A program made the translations under genes and the position numbers. Below the pieces are notes generated by a model. It ran no database searches. It was not told the origin of the DNA and saw nothing but the letters and a program-made list of their open reading frames with translations. Below, piece by piece: positions 55,401-63,314 of a stretch of DNA of 64,000 bases. Positions within the stretch are counted from its first letter, which is position 1. Every line of letters starts with the position of its first letter. Source of the stretch: Sulfitobacter sp. SK012 (GTDB taxonomy: Bacteria > Pseudomonadota > Alphaproteobacteria > Rhodobacterales > Rhodobacteraceae); the NCBI RefSeq assembly GCF_003352085.1, contig NZ_CP025804.1, positions 3,968,001-4,032,000 of the forward strand. The letters are read 5' to 3'.

Positions 55401-56313
55401 CGCGCTTGAGATGATCTCGCCTCCCGACCGTTTGGATTTGGCACGCAATGCTTCTGTCGCCGTCGTGGCCTGTGTGCGCAACGAGATGTTCATGCTCCCG
55501 CATTTTCTTGCCCATTACCGTAGCCTTGGGGTCAAGAGTTTTCTCATTGCCGATAATTGCTCGGATGATGGCACGCTCGAATATTTAGCTGAACAGCCCG
55601 ATGTCGCGCTGTTCACTGTCGATACCGAATATAGCCGCTCGTATTACGGCGTGGCATGGCAGCAGGCGCTAATTTCCAACTTTCGGGTTGGGAAATGGAG
55701 CTTGATGGCCGATGCCGATGAGCTGTTGGTTTGGCAACATCCCCAGCGACAATCTCTGCCCGATTTGCTTGCGGAAGACGACTTTGCAGATGCAGATGCA
55801 GTGCGGATTTTCATGCTGGACATGTACCCGCGAGGGCCGCTCGCGGCAGCAGATTTTACCAACGGTGATCCTTTTTCCGATTGCGGCTTCACCGAAAACC
55901 AACCGTTCCTCACTAACGCCACCAGTCGAGGCCCATTTTCGAACAGTCGCACTTGGACAAGTGCTGTTCGCCACCGCTTGATCCCTGGGTCGCGGCCCGA
56001 ATTGTTTGTCGCACAAAAATTGGCCCTGCTGCGCTATCAGCCGTGGATGCGCCCTACGGCGGGACTACATTACGTTGGGGGCACAAAGCCTGCTGACCGC
56101 GAACTTCTGTTTGCGCATTTCAAATATAACGCTGATTTTCGCCGCAAAGCGCTCGCTGAAGTCGCACGCGGCCAGCATTTCAACGACGCCGAAGAGTACC
56201 GAAAATACCTCGCCGTGGTTAGCGAAGGCCGCGATGTGATTTATGAAAATGGTATATCTGTGCCGTGGACCGACAGCGACTTCGTACGCGCAAGGCTAAC
56301 GCGTCAGGACTGA
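52420..56313 (+). CDS. Galectin-like lectin domain fused to GT31-type and GT2/GT92-type glycosyltransferase domains
   Basis: A 1297-aa protein. Residues about 15-132 resemble a galectin carbohydrate-recognition domain: FHLSLR (H39, R43), N52, W59, E62 in NRRKGEVWAREQ, then VVLEFKGPSLSVQIDG and AFRFANRF. Residues 300-700 are alanine-rich helical with no family seen. About 715-930 resembles GT31 (GWLSDLAAIGVPYVIIIG, HLYKVDDDCFVNV with DDD 806-808, YADGGSGYMLSRRAM). About 1010-1250 resembles Glyco_tranf_2_4/GT92 (VVACVRNEMFMLPHFLAHYRSLG, DNCSDDGT, LMADADELLVW). No signal peptide. It lies downstream of glf and GT2 and overlaps the convergent GT4 gene by 10 bp. Confidence 0.82.
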   Translation: MLPFAPHGDARLAYRADFRHDRYCNLSLFDLSRRNILFHLSLRADTGTAVVNRRKGEVWAREQHRNVAMPDSGVNVVLEFKGPSLSVQIDGTEAFRFANRFTRPFPGMRGAGYADFYGGLLGPTLEMDVRVADALGDGPALRLDQRLMLRGVQPADQQLALGLPDMPLPLKLITETIGAEQHLRSIIPGRIWQAISPDAPLTVYVGGTSLTITRAALAARITTMLEDGPELKTDALAAAQVIEHVRFAGLMPILTQGARAKLVRLAHGMKLDGFLSQDTTTSAPLPSPPAPEHDAKTEARFRAEHDALSAFVSNATSPFGAYLAANAPPKGQLRKACLALTELACNTPDPTSLRDLSAAAKTLGLGKMPDLTFPWEVSALLPWRWLEGDHAGLPTLINRLTENSDDWIMTPPLAWVMQRVAAEDVPFDTAPLINAYAAFLEAQSTSYWGRSNCAALIDATADLLAARDRFEPDTAQQIETLCLKVYALTPAFWSALAAREPELSPALIHARDAFAALQSGAPTQRHLDSLAKTDCIDLPRFRRDFAVPTQTITGEAALRHLAHPETPEDAAQDTSLTTAARECMPSLYAETSINADAAKTEVTTRAAQTLLDDPSQTHLLDYVKQLNGMPDEALASGLNLSVVAALLQGNHHAEANALWQETPDSPLQTDQPALEHAQALLTRSGNDPLAKEALKRWSHQAASLPATAMLSAGLGLHNTVVTVFSCEAHLDTRIPQMRRGWLSDLAAIGVPYVIIIGGGTDPKGVLAGDVLRLQAADDYEGLPEKTLAAVRWVHEQTQFGHLYKVDDDCFVNVPTLFDGLPHLKFDYYGRPLILAPGQMDRGWHVAKSTSPRGRLELDKSPEPSRYADGGSGYMLSRRAMGAALSALETPQGQALLQSSFMEDKLLGDLLSLKGISVEGEDYLITVRRREASGGIAVPRWVNGFDASQTAPVKLVHLDDPAAQDAAYARLKTPILRPAKIWPSFQNATLGPHSNALEMISPPDRLDLARNASVAVVACVRNEMFMLPHFLAHYRSLGVKSFLIADNCSDDGTLEYLAEQPDVALFTVDTEYSRSYYGVAWQQALISNFRVGKWSLMADADELLVWQHPQRQSLPDLLAEDDFADADAVRIFMLDMYPRGPLAAADFTNGDPFSDCGFTENQPFLTNATSRGPFSNSRTWTSAVRHRLIPGSRPELFVAQKLALLRYQPWMRPTAGLHYVGGTKPADRELLFAHFKYNADFRRKALAEVARGQHFNDAEEYRKYLAVVSEGRDVIYENGISVPWTDSDFVRARLTRQD

Positions 56314-57755
56314 TAGTAGCGCTTGAGATCCGCGATATGCCCATCCATTGACACCGGGGCAAGCGCATCAGCCCAGTAAGCATCCAGATCAACACGGTCT
56401 TGCAAAACATCCGCAATCCGCGCATCAAAATCACCCACGTCACCAGCGCGGTGTACCAATGCGGTGCCTCCCCCAAGCTCAGACGCGCCGCCCATGTCGG
56501 AGGTCAGCAAAGGGATGTGCCGCGCATGCATTTCAATGGCGACTTGCGGCAGGTTGTCCTCCCACATGACCGGGATCAGCCCCAGATCAACGCCCTCTAG
56601 CAAATCATCAAGCCCATCCGCAGTGTAGCCGTCCAGATGCGTTAGGCTCGCCAATCGCGGCTCCAACGCCATCATTCGGTGCATCAGATCAGGGCTGCCT
56701 TGCCGCGCTGCGACCACTAAATGCAAGCGGGCGGCATCCGCGTCATCCAAATTCTCTAAAGCGCTCAGAAGAAATGGAAAACCCTTATCCGCCCGCATGT
56801 ATCCCAGATATGCGACCCGCACCGTGCCGTCTTTCGCCAGTAGCGACTGAGCGGGCTTTGTGGCCTCAAAATACGCGGCATGGGCGGTGCCGATATAGCT
56901 GGTGTGCAAGATATCAGGGCGAATGCCGTAATCCGCTGCGATCTGGCCTACGCGGTCTGACACTGCCAGCACCACATCGCAATTGGCGTTGATGGCGTCG
57001 ATCATTGCAGGCCGCCGTGCGGCAAAATGCGGAGCTTGATCGGGTGCGACGCGTGAAGTCTTAGGCCGCAGTTTGGCCAATAGACGAGATGCCCGTGAGC
57101 CCACCCGCATCATGTTCCTGAACCCAAAACTGAACAGGCGCGATCCCGGCCGGATACCCGCAGATTTCAATCGATACGCCAGCGCATTGGCCAATCGCAA
57201 ATGGCGGGGGTTCTGAACTACGGGCAGGCAGTTGACACACGCACGCCCGCTTTCAAAATCGGCGCACGAGACCTCCTCTCGCTGCCACAGGTTTACTTGC
57301 GGGCAAATCGGATAGTAGTTGTGCAGCGACAAGATGAATTTCGTCTTTGGAAATTGCAGCTTCAGACGCAGCACATCCACTGGCAGCCCCTCGAGGTTGT
57401 TGAAATGAACAACATCATAGGGTCCCGTCTCAAGTATGAAGTCCGCAACCACATCTTCGGTCGCCGCATCACTTATCTGCGCGGGATCACCATATGAAGA
57501 ATGACCCGAAGCCAAAACGGCAGAATTTACGATTTCATAGCGATTTGCACGGTTCTCGTCAGGGCCGTGACGGAGTTTCTCCCAGCGCGGCACGTTGCCT
57601 TTTAGATCAAAGGACAACCCGGCACAGAGGAACGTAGCCTGCACCCCGCGTTCCTTGTCCCACGCACGCATTACATTGCGCTGATAGACGCTGACGCCGC
57701 CACCACGTGCTTCATCATCCAGGTAATCGACCCAGTTATAGTAAAGAATGCGCAT
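56304..57755 (-). CDS. Glycosyltransferase family 4
   Basis: A 483-aa GT-B glycosyltransferase. The N-terminal half has ILYYNWVDYLDDEARGGGVSVYQRNVM, DVVHFNNLEGLP and FILSLHNYYPICPQVNLWQ with a cysteine-rich segment typical of GT4 (CADFESGRACVNC). The C-terminal half has VAYLGYMRADKGFPFLLSAL and GLIPVMWEDNLPQVAIEMHARHIPLLTSDMGG, the donor-binding region in which E-N-L-P-Q-V-A-I-E gives the EX7E pair. It is 2 bp downstream of the kpsT-like gene and belongs to the same transcript as the export genes. Confidence 0.88.
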   Translation of the reverse strand: MRILYYNWVDYLDDEARGGGVSVYQRNVMRAWDKERGVQATFLCAGLSFDLKGNVPRWEKLRHGPDENRANRYEIVNSAVLASGHSSYGDPAQISDAATEDVVADFILETGPYDVVHFNNLEGLPVDVLRLKLQFPKTKFILSLHNYYPICPQVNLWQREEVSCADFESGRACVNCLPVVQNPRHLRLANALAYRLKSAGIRPGSRLFSFGFRNMMRVGSRASRLLAKLRPKTSRVAPDQAPHFAARRPAMIDAINANCDVVLAVSDRVGQIAADYGIRPDILHTSYIGTAHAAYFEATKPAQSLLAKDGTVRVAYLGYMRADKGFPFLLSALENLDDADAARLHLVVAARQGSPDLMHRMMALEPRLASLTHLDGYTADGLDDLLEGVDLGLIPVMWEDNLPQVAIEMHARHIPLLTSDMGGASELGGGTALVHRAGDVGDFDARIADVLQDRVDLDAYWADALAPVSMDGHIADLKRYYQS

Positions 57756-57757
57756 GT

Positions 57758-58411
57758 TCAGGACATCAACCTTTCGTGCAGATCAATTGCCTGATCCAAA
57801 TCATCAAAATACTGAATACGCCCTTGTTCCAGTACCAAACCGGCTTCGCAAAACTGGCGAACTTGGCCCATGTCGTGGCTAACCAAAATGGCGGAAGACG
57901 TCTTCATACGGTCCACAAAGACCGCGCGGCTTTTGCGTTTGAACGATGCATCCCCCACCGCAGTCACCTCGTCCACCAGATAGGTGTCAAAACGAATACC
58001 CATCGACGCACCAAACACCAACCGCGAGCGCATGCCCGACGAGTAGCTACGCACCGGCATGTAAAAATGCGGTCCTAATTCGGCAAAATGGCGCACAAAT
58101 ACGATCAGGCTGTCGGTGTCTACACCGTAGATGCGTGCAATAAATCGGATGTTCTGCGCGCCAGTCAAATCAGGGTGAAATGATCCGCCGAATCCGACGG
58201 GCCATGAAATTGTGCCATCCGAAACAATCCGCCCTGCCGTTGGCCGCAGATTCCCAGCAATCATTGACAGCAGCGTAGATTTTCCAGCCCCGTTTCGACC
58301 CAGAAGGGCGAGCGATTTTCCCGTCGGCAGCGTCAAATTCAGATCGTTGATGACCATTTTGGGCACACCGCGCACCCAATAGGTCTTTGAGAGGTTCTCA
58401 AAACGGATCAT
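57758..58411 (-). CDS. kpsT: Capsule/polysaccharide export ABC transporter ATPase (KpsT-like)
   Basis: A 217-aa ATPase of the KpsT/Wzt short type: Walker A LLGRNGAGKSTLLSMIAG, Q-loop-region VGFGGSFHPDLTGAQN, signature SYSSGMRSRLVFGASMGI, Walker B TYLVDEVTAVGDASF and switch ILVSHDMGQVRQF. It lacks the extra C-terminal substrate-binding domain of Wzt, as usual for KpsT. It drives export of a capsular polysaccharide with the permease at 59853. Gene order is kpsE-kpsT-GT4 on the minus strand. Confidence 0.9.
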   Translation of the reverse strand: MIRFENLSKTYWVRGVPKMVINDLNLTLPTGKSLALLGRNGAGKSTLLSMIAGNLRPTAGRIVSDGTISWPVGFGGSFHPDLTGAQNIRFIARIYGVDTDSLIVFVRHFAELGPHFYMPVRSYSSGMRSRLVFGASMGIRFDTYLVDEVTAVGDASFKRKSRAVFVDRMKTSSAILVSHDMGQVRQFCEAGLVLEQGRIQYFDDLDQAIDLHERLMS

Positions 58412-58423
58412 CTGCCGTTCAGC

Positions 58424-59761
58424 TCAATTACGGTCGCGAAGCGAATAAAAGATCAACGCCATTATCGCCCATGATAACAACAAAAAGAACGCTGCCATCG
58501 CCACCAATCCCCAACGCGACGGGTATTCCGATGTTTGCGCAAGCGTGGGCTGAATATAGGTCGCCAAATACATGCTTTGACGCTGGGCGTTGTTGCGCGC
58601 CAGATCAAGCGCAGCGAGGGCCGCACCATAGGTCTGTTCGGCAAACTCCCGGTCCACGCTCAGACTCTCAAACTCGGCGATCAGCGAGGGATAGTCCTCG
58701 CCGACGCCACCATTTGCGGTGTCATCGCTGGAGAAGGTGTCGCGCTCTGAAGAGATCCGCTCGCGGATAACTTGGGTGCGACGCAGGGCTTGTACGATGC
58801 GCGGATCACTGCTTTTGGTCGTTTCCAACAGCAGATCGTATTCGATTAGCGATTCCGCCAGCTGTTGTTGCAAGTTGTTCATCACACCCATGCGGCCCTG
58901 GATATCGGCGGCTGGGTCTACGATCTGCGTTCGGGTGCGGAACCGCGTCAAATCCTCGCGTGCCTGCTTCAACCGGTCCACCGCCAGATTGAGATCCGAA
59001 ATCGCATAACTCATCGCGTCATCACGGGCCTGCGCATTCAGTGAATTAATCCGGTCCTGGCTTTCACGCACAATTTCTTTGGCAATGTCTTGAGCCAACT
59101 GCGGATCATAGGCCAGCACGCGCACTTCCATAAGCCCCGAAGAACTGTCGAGGGAGATGCGCACAATCCGTTGCCAGTACCATTTCATGTCCTCTGCCGT
59201 CGCATCAGGCCAGATCGCAAAGACCCAGTCGTTCGGCCAATTTTGGGCATAGTGCCCACGGACATCCAGCCGATCCTGCACGATATTGACCATTTCTTGG
59301 CTTTGTATGAACTCATACAAAATCTCGCTGTCCGCCCCCCCGGAACTACCCCCGACGATCGCCGAAAGCCCGCCAAGCAATTCCGACGCCCCGCCGCCTT
59401 CGTCTTGTCGCACAGTAAAGCCAGTCGTCGAAGCGTATTGATCCTCCGCATAAATCGAGAGGTATAGGATAACCAGCGTGAGCGGGATGACGACCAGCCC
59501 CAAAAAGCTGGCCAAAAGCTTCCAATGCCGCTTGCGCATCGTGGCAGGTACGGCCAGCGGACGAATGTTCACTGTAGGCACTTGACCACCGGGAGGCGGT
59601 TTTTTTCGGACGGCAGGTTGTCGCACGGATTGCACCACGGGCTGTGTTCCAGTCCGATGCGTAGCAGGAACCGCAGGGGCCGCAGGCGCGCGTGCCGCTT
59701 CGGCTGCGGCCTCTTGCGGGCTTTGCGGTGTCGGACGAGGGGCTGTGTTATCTTCAGGCAT
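58424..59761 (-). CDS. kpsE: Capsule export inner-membrane periplasmic protein (KpsE-like)
   Basis: A 445-aa polysaccharide co-polymerase/export protein. An Ala/Pro-rich cytosolic N-terminus (1-75) leads to a membrane helix (LLASFLGLVVIPLTLVILYLSIYA), a periplasmic segment starting AEDQYASTTGFTVRQDEG as in KpsE/Wzz proteins, a long coiled coil at about 235-375 (NLAVDRLKQAREDL and similar), the segment YIQPTLAQTSEYPSRWG and a last helix near the C-terminus. It is expected to link the ABC transporter with an outer-membrane channel; no KpsD/Wza-type gene is in the window. Confidence 0.88.
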   Translation of the reverse strand: MPEDNTAPRPTPQSPQEAAAEAARAPAAPAVPATHRTGTQPVVQSVRQPAVRKKPPPGGQVPTVNIRPLAVPATMRKRHWKLLASFLGLVVIPLTLVILYLSIYAEDQYASTTGFTVRQDEGGGASELLGGLSAIVGGSSGGADSEILYEFIQSQEMVNIVQDRLDVRGHYAQNWPNDWVFAIWPDATAEDMKWYWQRIVRISLDSSSGLMEVRVLAYDPQLAQDIAKEIVRESQDRINSLNAQARDDAMSYAISDLNLAVDRLKQAREDLTRFRTRTQIVDPAADIQGRMGVMNNLQQQLAESLIEYDLLLETTKSSDPRIVQALRRTQVIRERISSERDTFSSDDTANGGVGEDYPSLIAEFESLSVDREFAEQTYGAALAALDLARNNAQRQSMYLATYIQPTLAQTSEYPSRWGLVAMAAFFLLLSWAIMALIFYSLRDRN

Positions 59762-59852
59762 GCTTTAGTGTCCCGGCTTTAGCCGTTTGAATTCTTGTCT
59801 GACCTTCTACATACTCCACAACGTTATTGCCAGCATCGGAACGGCTTTTCAC

Positions 59853-60686
59853 ATGACATATTCACCGCAAGATATTGAACCAGCCCAACGCCCCGCTAAC
59901 GCGTTTGGCGGCGGGCGTAACATGCGCTTCGCCTCGTTTCGCTGCATATCGGCGCTGATCCTGCGCGAGATGTCGACGCGCTACGGCCGATCACCGGGTG
60001 GCTATGTCTGGGCAATCCTGGAGCCTTTGGGCGCAATCCTCGTGCTGGCCATGGGATTTTCACTTCTGTTGCGCACGCCGTCGCTTGGCACCAGTTTTTT
60101 GCTGTTCTACGCTACGGGTTACTTGCCGTTTCAGCTTTACTCAAACCTGGCGAGCCTGATTGCACGCTCAATCAATTTCTCACGTGCGTTGCTTTCTTAT
60201 CCAGCGGTCAGCTGGCTCGACACGGTGCTGGCGCGGTTTTTGCTCAACAGTATGACCTCGGTGCTCGTCGCCTATATCTTGCTGGCCGGAATCTTATTCT
60301 TTACCGATGCCCGCACTACTCTGGAGGTCACACCAATTATTTGGTCCATGGGTCTTGCGATGCTCTTGGGCCTTGGCATGGGCACACTTAACTGCGTTGT
60401 TGGCGGGCTCTGGCCCGTCTGGGACACGATCTGGGGCATCGCAATGCGTCCGCTGATGATTGCGTCGGGGGTATTATTTCTTTACGAAGATCTACCTACC
60501 GCGGCTCAAAATATCCTGTGGTACAATCCACTTATGCATGTCACCGGACTGATGCGGCAGGGGTTTTACCCGACTTACACAGCGTCCTACGTCAGCGAGA
60601 TATTCGTACTGATGACCGGGGTCGCGTCCCTCACTTTGGGTTTGATCTTGATGCGTCGCTATCACCGGGCTTTGCTGGAACGCTAG
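59853..60686 (+). CDS. kpsM: Capsule export ABC-2 permease (KpsM-like)
   Basis: A 277-aa inner-membrane permease of the ABC-2 family. ISALILREMSTRYGRSPGGYVWAILEPLGAIL is the conserved N-terminal segment; six hydrophobic helices follow, with WYNPLMHVTGLMRQGFYP near the end. ATG 59853 is taken as the start; an ORF open from 59787 is less family-like. It is transcribed away from kpsE and kpsT across only 91 bp, unlike the usual kpsMT order. Its 3' end overlaps the convergent GT2 gene by 56 bp. Confidence 0.88.
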   Translation: MTYSPQDIEPAQRPANAFGGGRNMRFASFRCISALILREMSTRYGRSPGGYVWAILEPLGAILVLAMGFSLLLRTPSLGTSFLLFYATGYLPFQLYSNLASLIARSINFSRALLSYPAVSWLDTVLARFLLNSMTSVLVAYILLAGILFFTDARTTLEVTPIIWSMGLAMLLGLGMGTLNCVVGGLWPVWDTIWGIAMRPLMIASGVLFLYEDLPTAAQNILWYNPLMHVTGLMRQGFYPTYTASYVSEIFVLMTGVASLTLGLILMRRYHRALLER

Positions 60687-61692
60687 TGCTCCATGCGACC
60701 ACCGTGGGGTGTGTCACATCCGTGTGGCGGCGCAGCCCATGCCAGATTGCGCGCATCATAAGCCCCATAAATGCACGCTTTTCACCAGTGTAGTTGCTCA
60801 CTTTCAACAGCCATTTCGGGATCACGATCAGCAGAACGGGCACAAAGAACCAACCTGCGGCCACCCGGTACACCATCAACAGATTGCGGTGATGATAATA
60901 ACATTTCCACAGGGGCCGAAAGCGCTTCTCTCCGTCTTCAATGGTGGAAAAGTCATGCTCAAACCGCAAATTGGGATCAAATGCGATGCGTCCATCCGCT
61001 TGGCGCAAACGCAGTGAATACAGCACGTCATCCCCGTAGATAAACAGCTTACCATCCGGCAAACCAATCTGGCGCACGGCCTCAGCAGCGATGAAAAAGC
61101 CAACAAAGGATGCCACATCAATGTCACGTGATCCTGCGGCCTCGTATTCCGGCTCAGACAAATGAAACCCGTTCCGCCCGCCCGTGAGTGTGCTTTTGAA
61201 CACATCCCAATGCCAAAACGGGTTGATCGCAGGCCGGTTCATATCGCAGATTTTGCCGCATGGGTGGTACACAGCAGCCGACCAGCCCCAATGGCTGCTG
61301 CGCGGTGCACTATGAAACTTGACAAAACACGCAGGCTCTGGCCGCGCGTCGTCGTCCATCACCACAATCCAATCTGGCGACAACTGCTCCATTGCGTGGC
61401 GCATCCCGATCTCAAATCCACCTGCCCCGCCAAGGTTCTTGGACGACGTGATCACATTCAGCCGGGTGTTGGTTTGGCTCTCCAACCAGGCCGCCGTATC
61501 ATCAGTACTGGCATTGTTAACGACAACCACGGCGGCCAGATGATCAGCCTGCACTCCGAGCAACCGCTCCAACGTGATCTTAAGCTGAGCAAGACGGTTA
61601 AAAGTCACCACAACCGCCACAAGGCGGCCAGCGTTGGACGTAGTTTCAAGGGTCAAGACAGGTATCCTCAGCGGTGAATGTGGGCGTTGCAT
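60631..61692 (-). CDS. Glycosyltransferase family 2, GlfT (galactofuranosyltransferase)-like
   Basis: A 353-aa protein. It has VAVVVTFNRLAQLKITLERLL, VVVNNASTDDTAAWL, NLGGAGGFEIGM, the DxD motif VVMDDDARPEP, and FIYGDDVLYSLRLRQ. The NLGGAGGF and MDDDA pair resembles GlfT1/GlfT2 of actinobacteria, which transfer galactofuranose. A hydrophobic C-terminal segment (WFFVPVLLIVIPKWLL) may anchor it to the membrane. With glf 11 kb away in the same region, galactofuranose transfer is a reasonable inference. The last 18 codons overlap kpsM. Confidence 0.8.
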   Translation of the reverse strand: MQRPHSPLRIPVLTLETTSNAGRLVAVVVTFNRLAQLKITLERLLGVQADHLAAVVVVNNASTDDTAAWLESQTNTRLNVITSSKNLGGAGGFEIGMRHAMEQLSPDWIVVMDDDARPEPACFVKFHSAPRSSHWGWSAAVYHPCGKICDMNRPAINPFWHWDVFKSTLTGGRNGFHLSEPEYEAAGSRDIDVASFVGFFIAAEAVRQIGLPDGKLFIYGDDVLYSLRLRQADGRIAFDPNLRFEHDFSTIEDGEKRFRPLWKCYYHHRNLLMVYRVAAGWFFVPVLLIVIPKWLLKVSNYTGEKRAFMGLMMRAIWHGLRRHTDVTHPTVVAWSTSVPAKPGDSDASRSNPK

Positions 61693-61731
61693 ACATCAGT
61701 CGGACTGGGATGCCCAACCCCTGATCGATGT

Positions 61732-62631
61732 TTAAATGCTGCGCACCAAAAGGCCCAGCGACAGCGCCAAGACCCCGGCCCCGGCAACCACCTCAATCAC
61801 CGGGATCACCCAGTTCAACGCGGGCGCGCCTGCCAGCCCACGCAAGATGCCACCTCTAAAGCCTGACGCCGCAAGTCCGACCGCGACTGTCACTGCGCCT
61901 GTGCCCAGCGCCATAGCAAACACACCAGCGATGCCAGCGGCCGCGATGCCCATTTGCCACGTGATAATCAGCACAAACAGCGCACCGGTACAGGGCCGGA
62001 TCGCGATGCCTGCAATCAGAATTACCGCTTCGCGCAGCGTGCCCGCTGCCTGCGTTTCTTCCAAGGAGGGTCCATGGCGATGGCCGCAACTTTCGCACGT
62101 GTCACTTTCCCCGTGATGATCGTGGCCCGAAGTCTTCCTTGCTCGTATCAAGCGCCGCATGCCGCGCAGGGCCAGCCATCCTCCGATCAACGCGATCGCC
62201 GCGTAACTTGCGGGAGCCATGATCTGCTCGGATGTGCCGATCATCGCTTCGCGCGTTGCGCCTAACAGCCACAGCCCCGCATACGCCAAGATAATCGCGG
62301 TCACGGCTTGGCCCAAGCTTGAGATCAGCGCAATCGCCGACAGCCGGACCATCGGCACGGCGCGACCCAGTCCGTAGCCACCCACCAGCAGCTTGCCATG
62401 CCCCGGCCCAACCGCATGGAAAAATCCATAAGCGAAACAGGCCGACATCAGCAGCGCCAATGCCCCCGGCTCGCCGCCTCTGAGCGCGCGAAGTGTCCGC
62501 GCAATCGTATTCTGGAAAGCACGCTGTTCGCTTGCCGCATACACCGCAATCCGTTCAAACCCGCCGCTGAACCACAGCACCGCGAGCGCCGCAGCGAGGA
62601 CCAGCAAGGAAATGCTCAGGATGCGGGGCAT
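61732..62631 (-). CDS. Nickel/cobalt transporter, NicO/RcnA family
   Basis: A 299-aa polytopic membrane protein. FHAVGPGHGKLLVGGYG at residues 71-87 is the metal-binding HxxGPGHGK signature, and a cytosolic His/Cys-rich loop (SGHDHHGESDTCESCGHRHG) and IAIRPCTGALFVLI follow, as in NicO/RcnA proteins. Family members move nickel or cobalt across the inner membrane. It overlaps the DUF1007 gene by 16 bp. The genome segment also encodes urease, so nickel is a likely substrate, but the two loci are 43 kb apart. Confidence 0.88.
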   Translation of the reverse strand: MPRILSISLLVLAAALAVLWFSGGFERIAVYAASEQRAFQNTIARTLRALRGGEPGALALLMSACFAYGFFHAVGPGHGKLLVGGYGLGRAVPMVRLSAIALISSLGQAVTAIILAYAGLWLLGATREAMIGTSEQIMAPASYAAIALIGGWLALRGMRRLIRARKTSGHDHHGESDTCESCGHRHGPSLEETQAAGTLREAVILIAGIAIRPCTGALFVLIITWQMGIAAAGIAGVFAMALGTGAVTVAVGLAASGFRGGILRGLAGAPALNWVIPVIEVVAGAGVLALSLGLLVRSI

Positions 62632-63260
62632 GTCACCTGCACTAACGTTGCAAACCGTTTGCCGATCTTTGGGTATCCGGCCTCATCCGCTTCGACATCA
62701 GGCGGTAGTTGCGCCAATTCGGCCTGCGTTAGCGCAAGGGCTGCGTCAATATCGGGCGGGCTCACAACTGCCTCGCACCCTTCACGGGTTACACTTACGG
62801 GCAAGCTAACCTCATAGGCCGTGTAATACGTCGCATCATAGGGCAGGATATTCAGCGTTGATGCATCCAGCGACGGCGTCTCCTCGACGGCGCGCAGATG
62901 TGTCGTGGTAATTTTGCCGTCGTCAAAGCTTGCCGTTACGTTCTTCGGCCCTGACAACCTCACAGGCACATTGCCCAGCGTCGCCTCCAGATCACCGTTG
63001 AAACCTTCGATCCAGTTCATGTCAAATCCGGTCAGACGGGCGATCTCAGCTTCCGTCAGGGTGCCGTCATAATCGTCATCCAGGCCCATGTCCTCGGTCA
63101 CGAGCAATGAATAAAGCTCGTCATATTCCCATGTCACTTTCAGATGCGTCACACGGTTTTGCGCATCCACCAACACTTCAATCCCAGTGTTGATAAAAAT
63201 ATGTGGATGCGCCGCAATCGGCGTCGATAGCATCGTGAAAAAGGCAAACAGACGGATCAT
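62616..63260 (-). CDS. DUF1007-family periplasmic protein
   Basis: A 214-aa protein with signal peptide MIRLFAFFTMLSTPIAA followed by the family motif HPHIFINTGIEVLVD and the middle WEYDELYSLLVTEDMGLDDDYDG. DUF1007 proteins are regularly found next to NicO transporters and are believed to bind the transported metal in the periplasm. Translational coupling to the transporter by a 16-bp overlap supports a joint role. Confidence 0.88.
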   Translation of the reverse strand: MIRLFAFFTMLSTPIAAHPHIFINTGIEVLVDAQNRVTHLKVTWEYDELYSLLVTEDMGLDDDYDGTLTEAEIARLTGFDMNWIEGFNGDLEATLGNVPVRLSGPKNVTASFDDGKITTTHLRAVEETPSLDASTLNILPYDATYYTAYEVSLPVSVTREGCEAVVSPPDIDAALALTQAELAQLPPDVEADEAGYPKIGKRFATLVQVTCPAS

Positions 63261-63314
63261 ACGTGCAACCTAAGCTGCAGCGCAGCGGGCTGCAATTGCC
63301 TTCAGCTTCACGAT

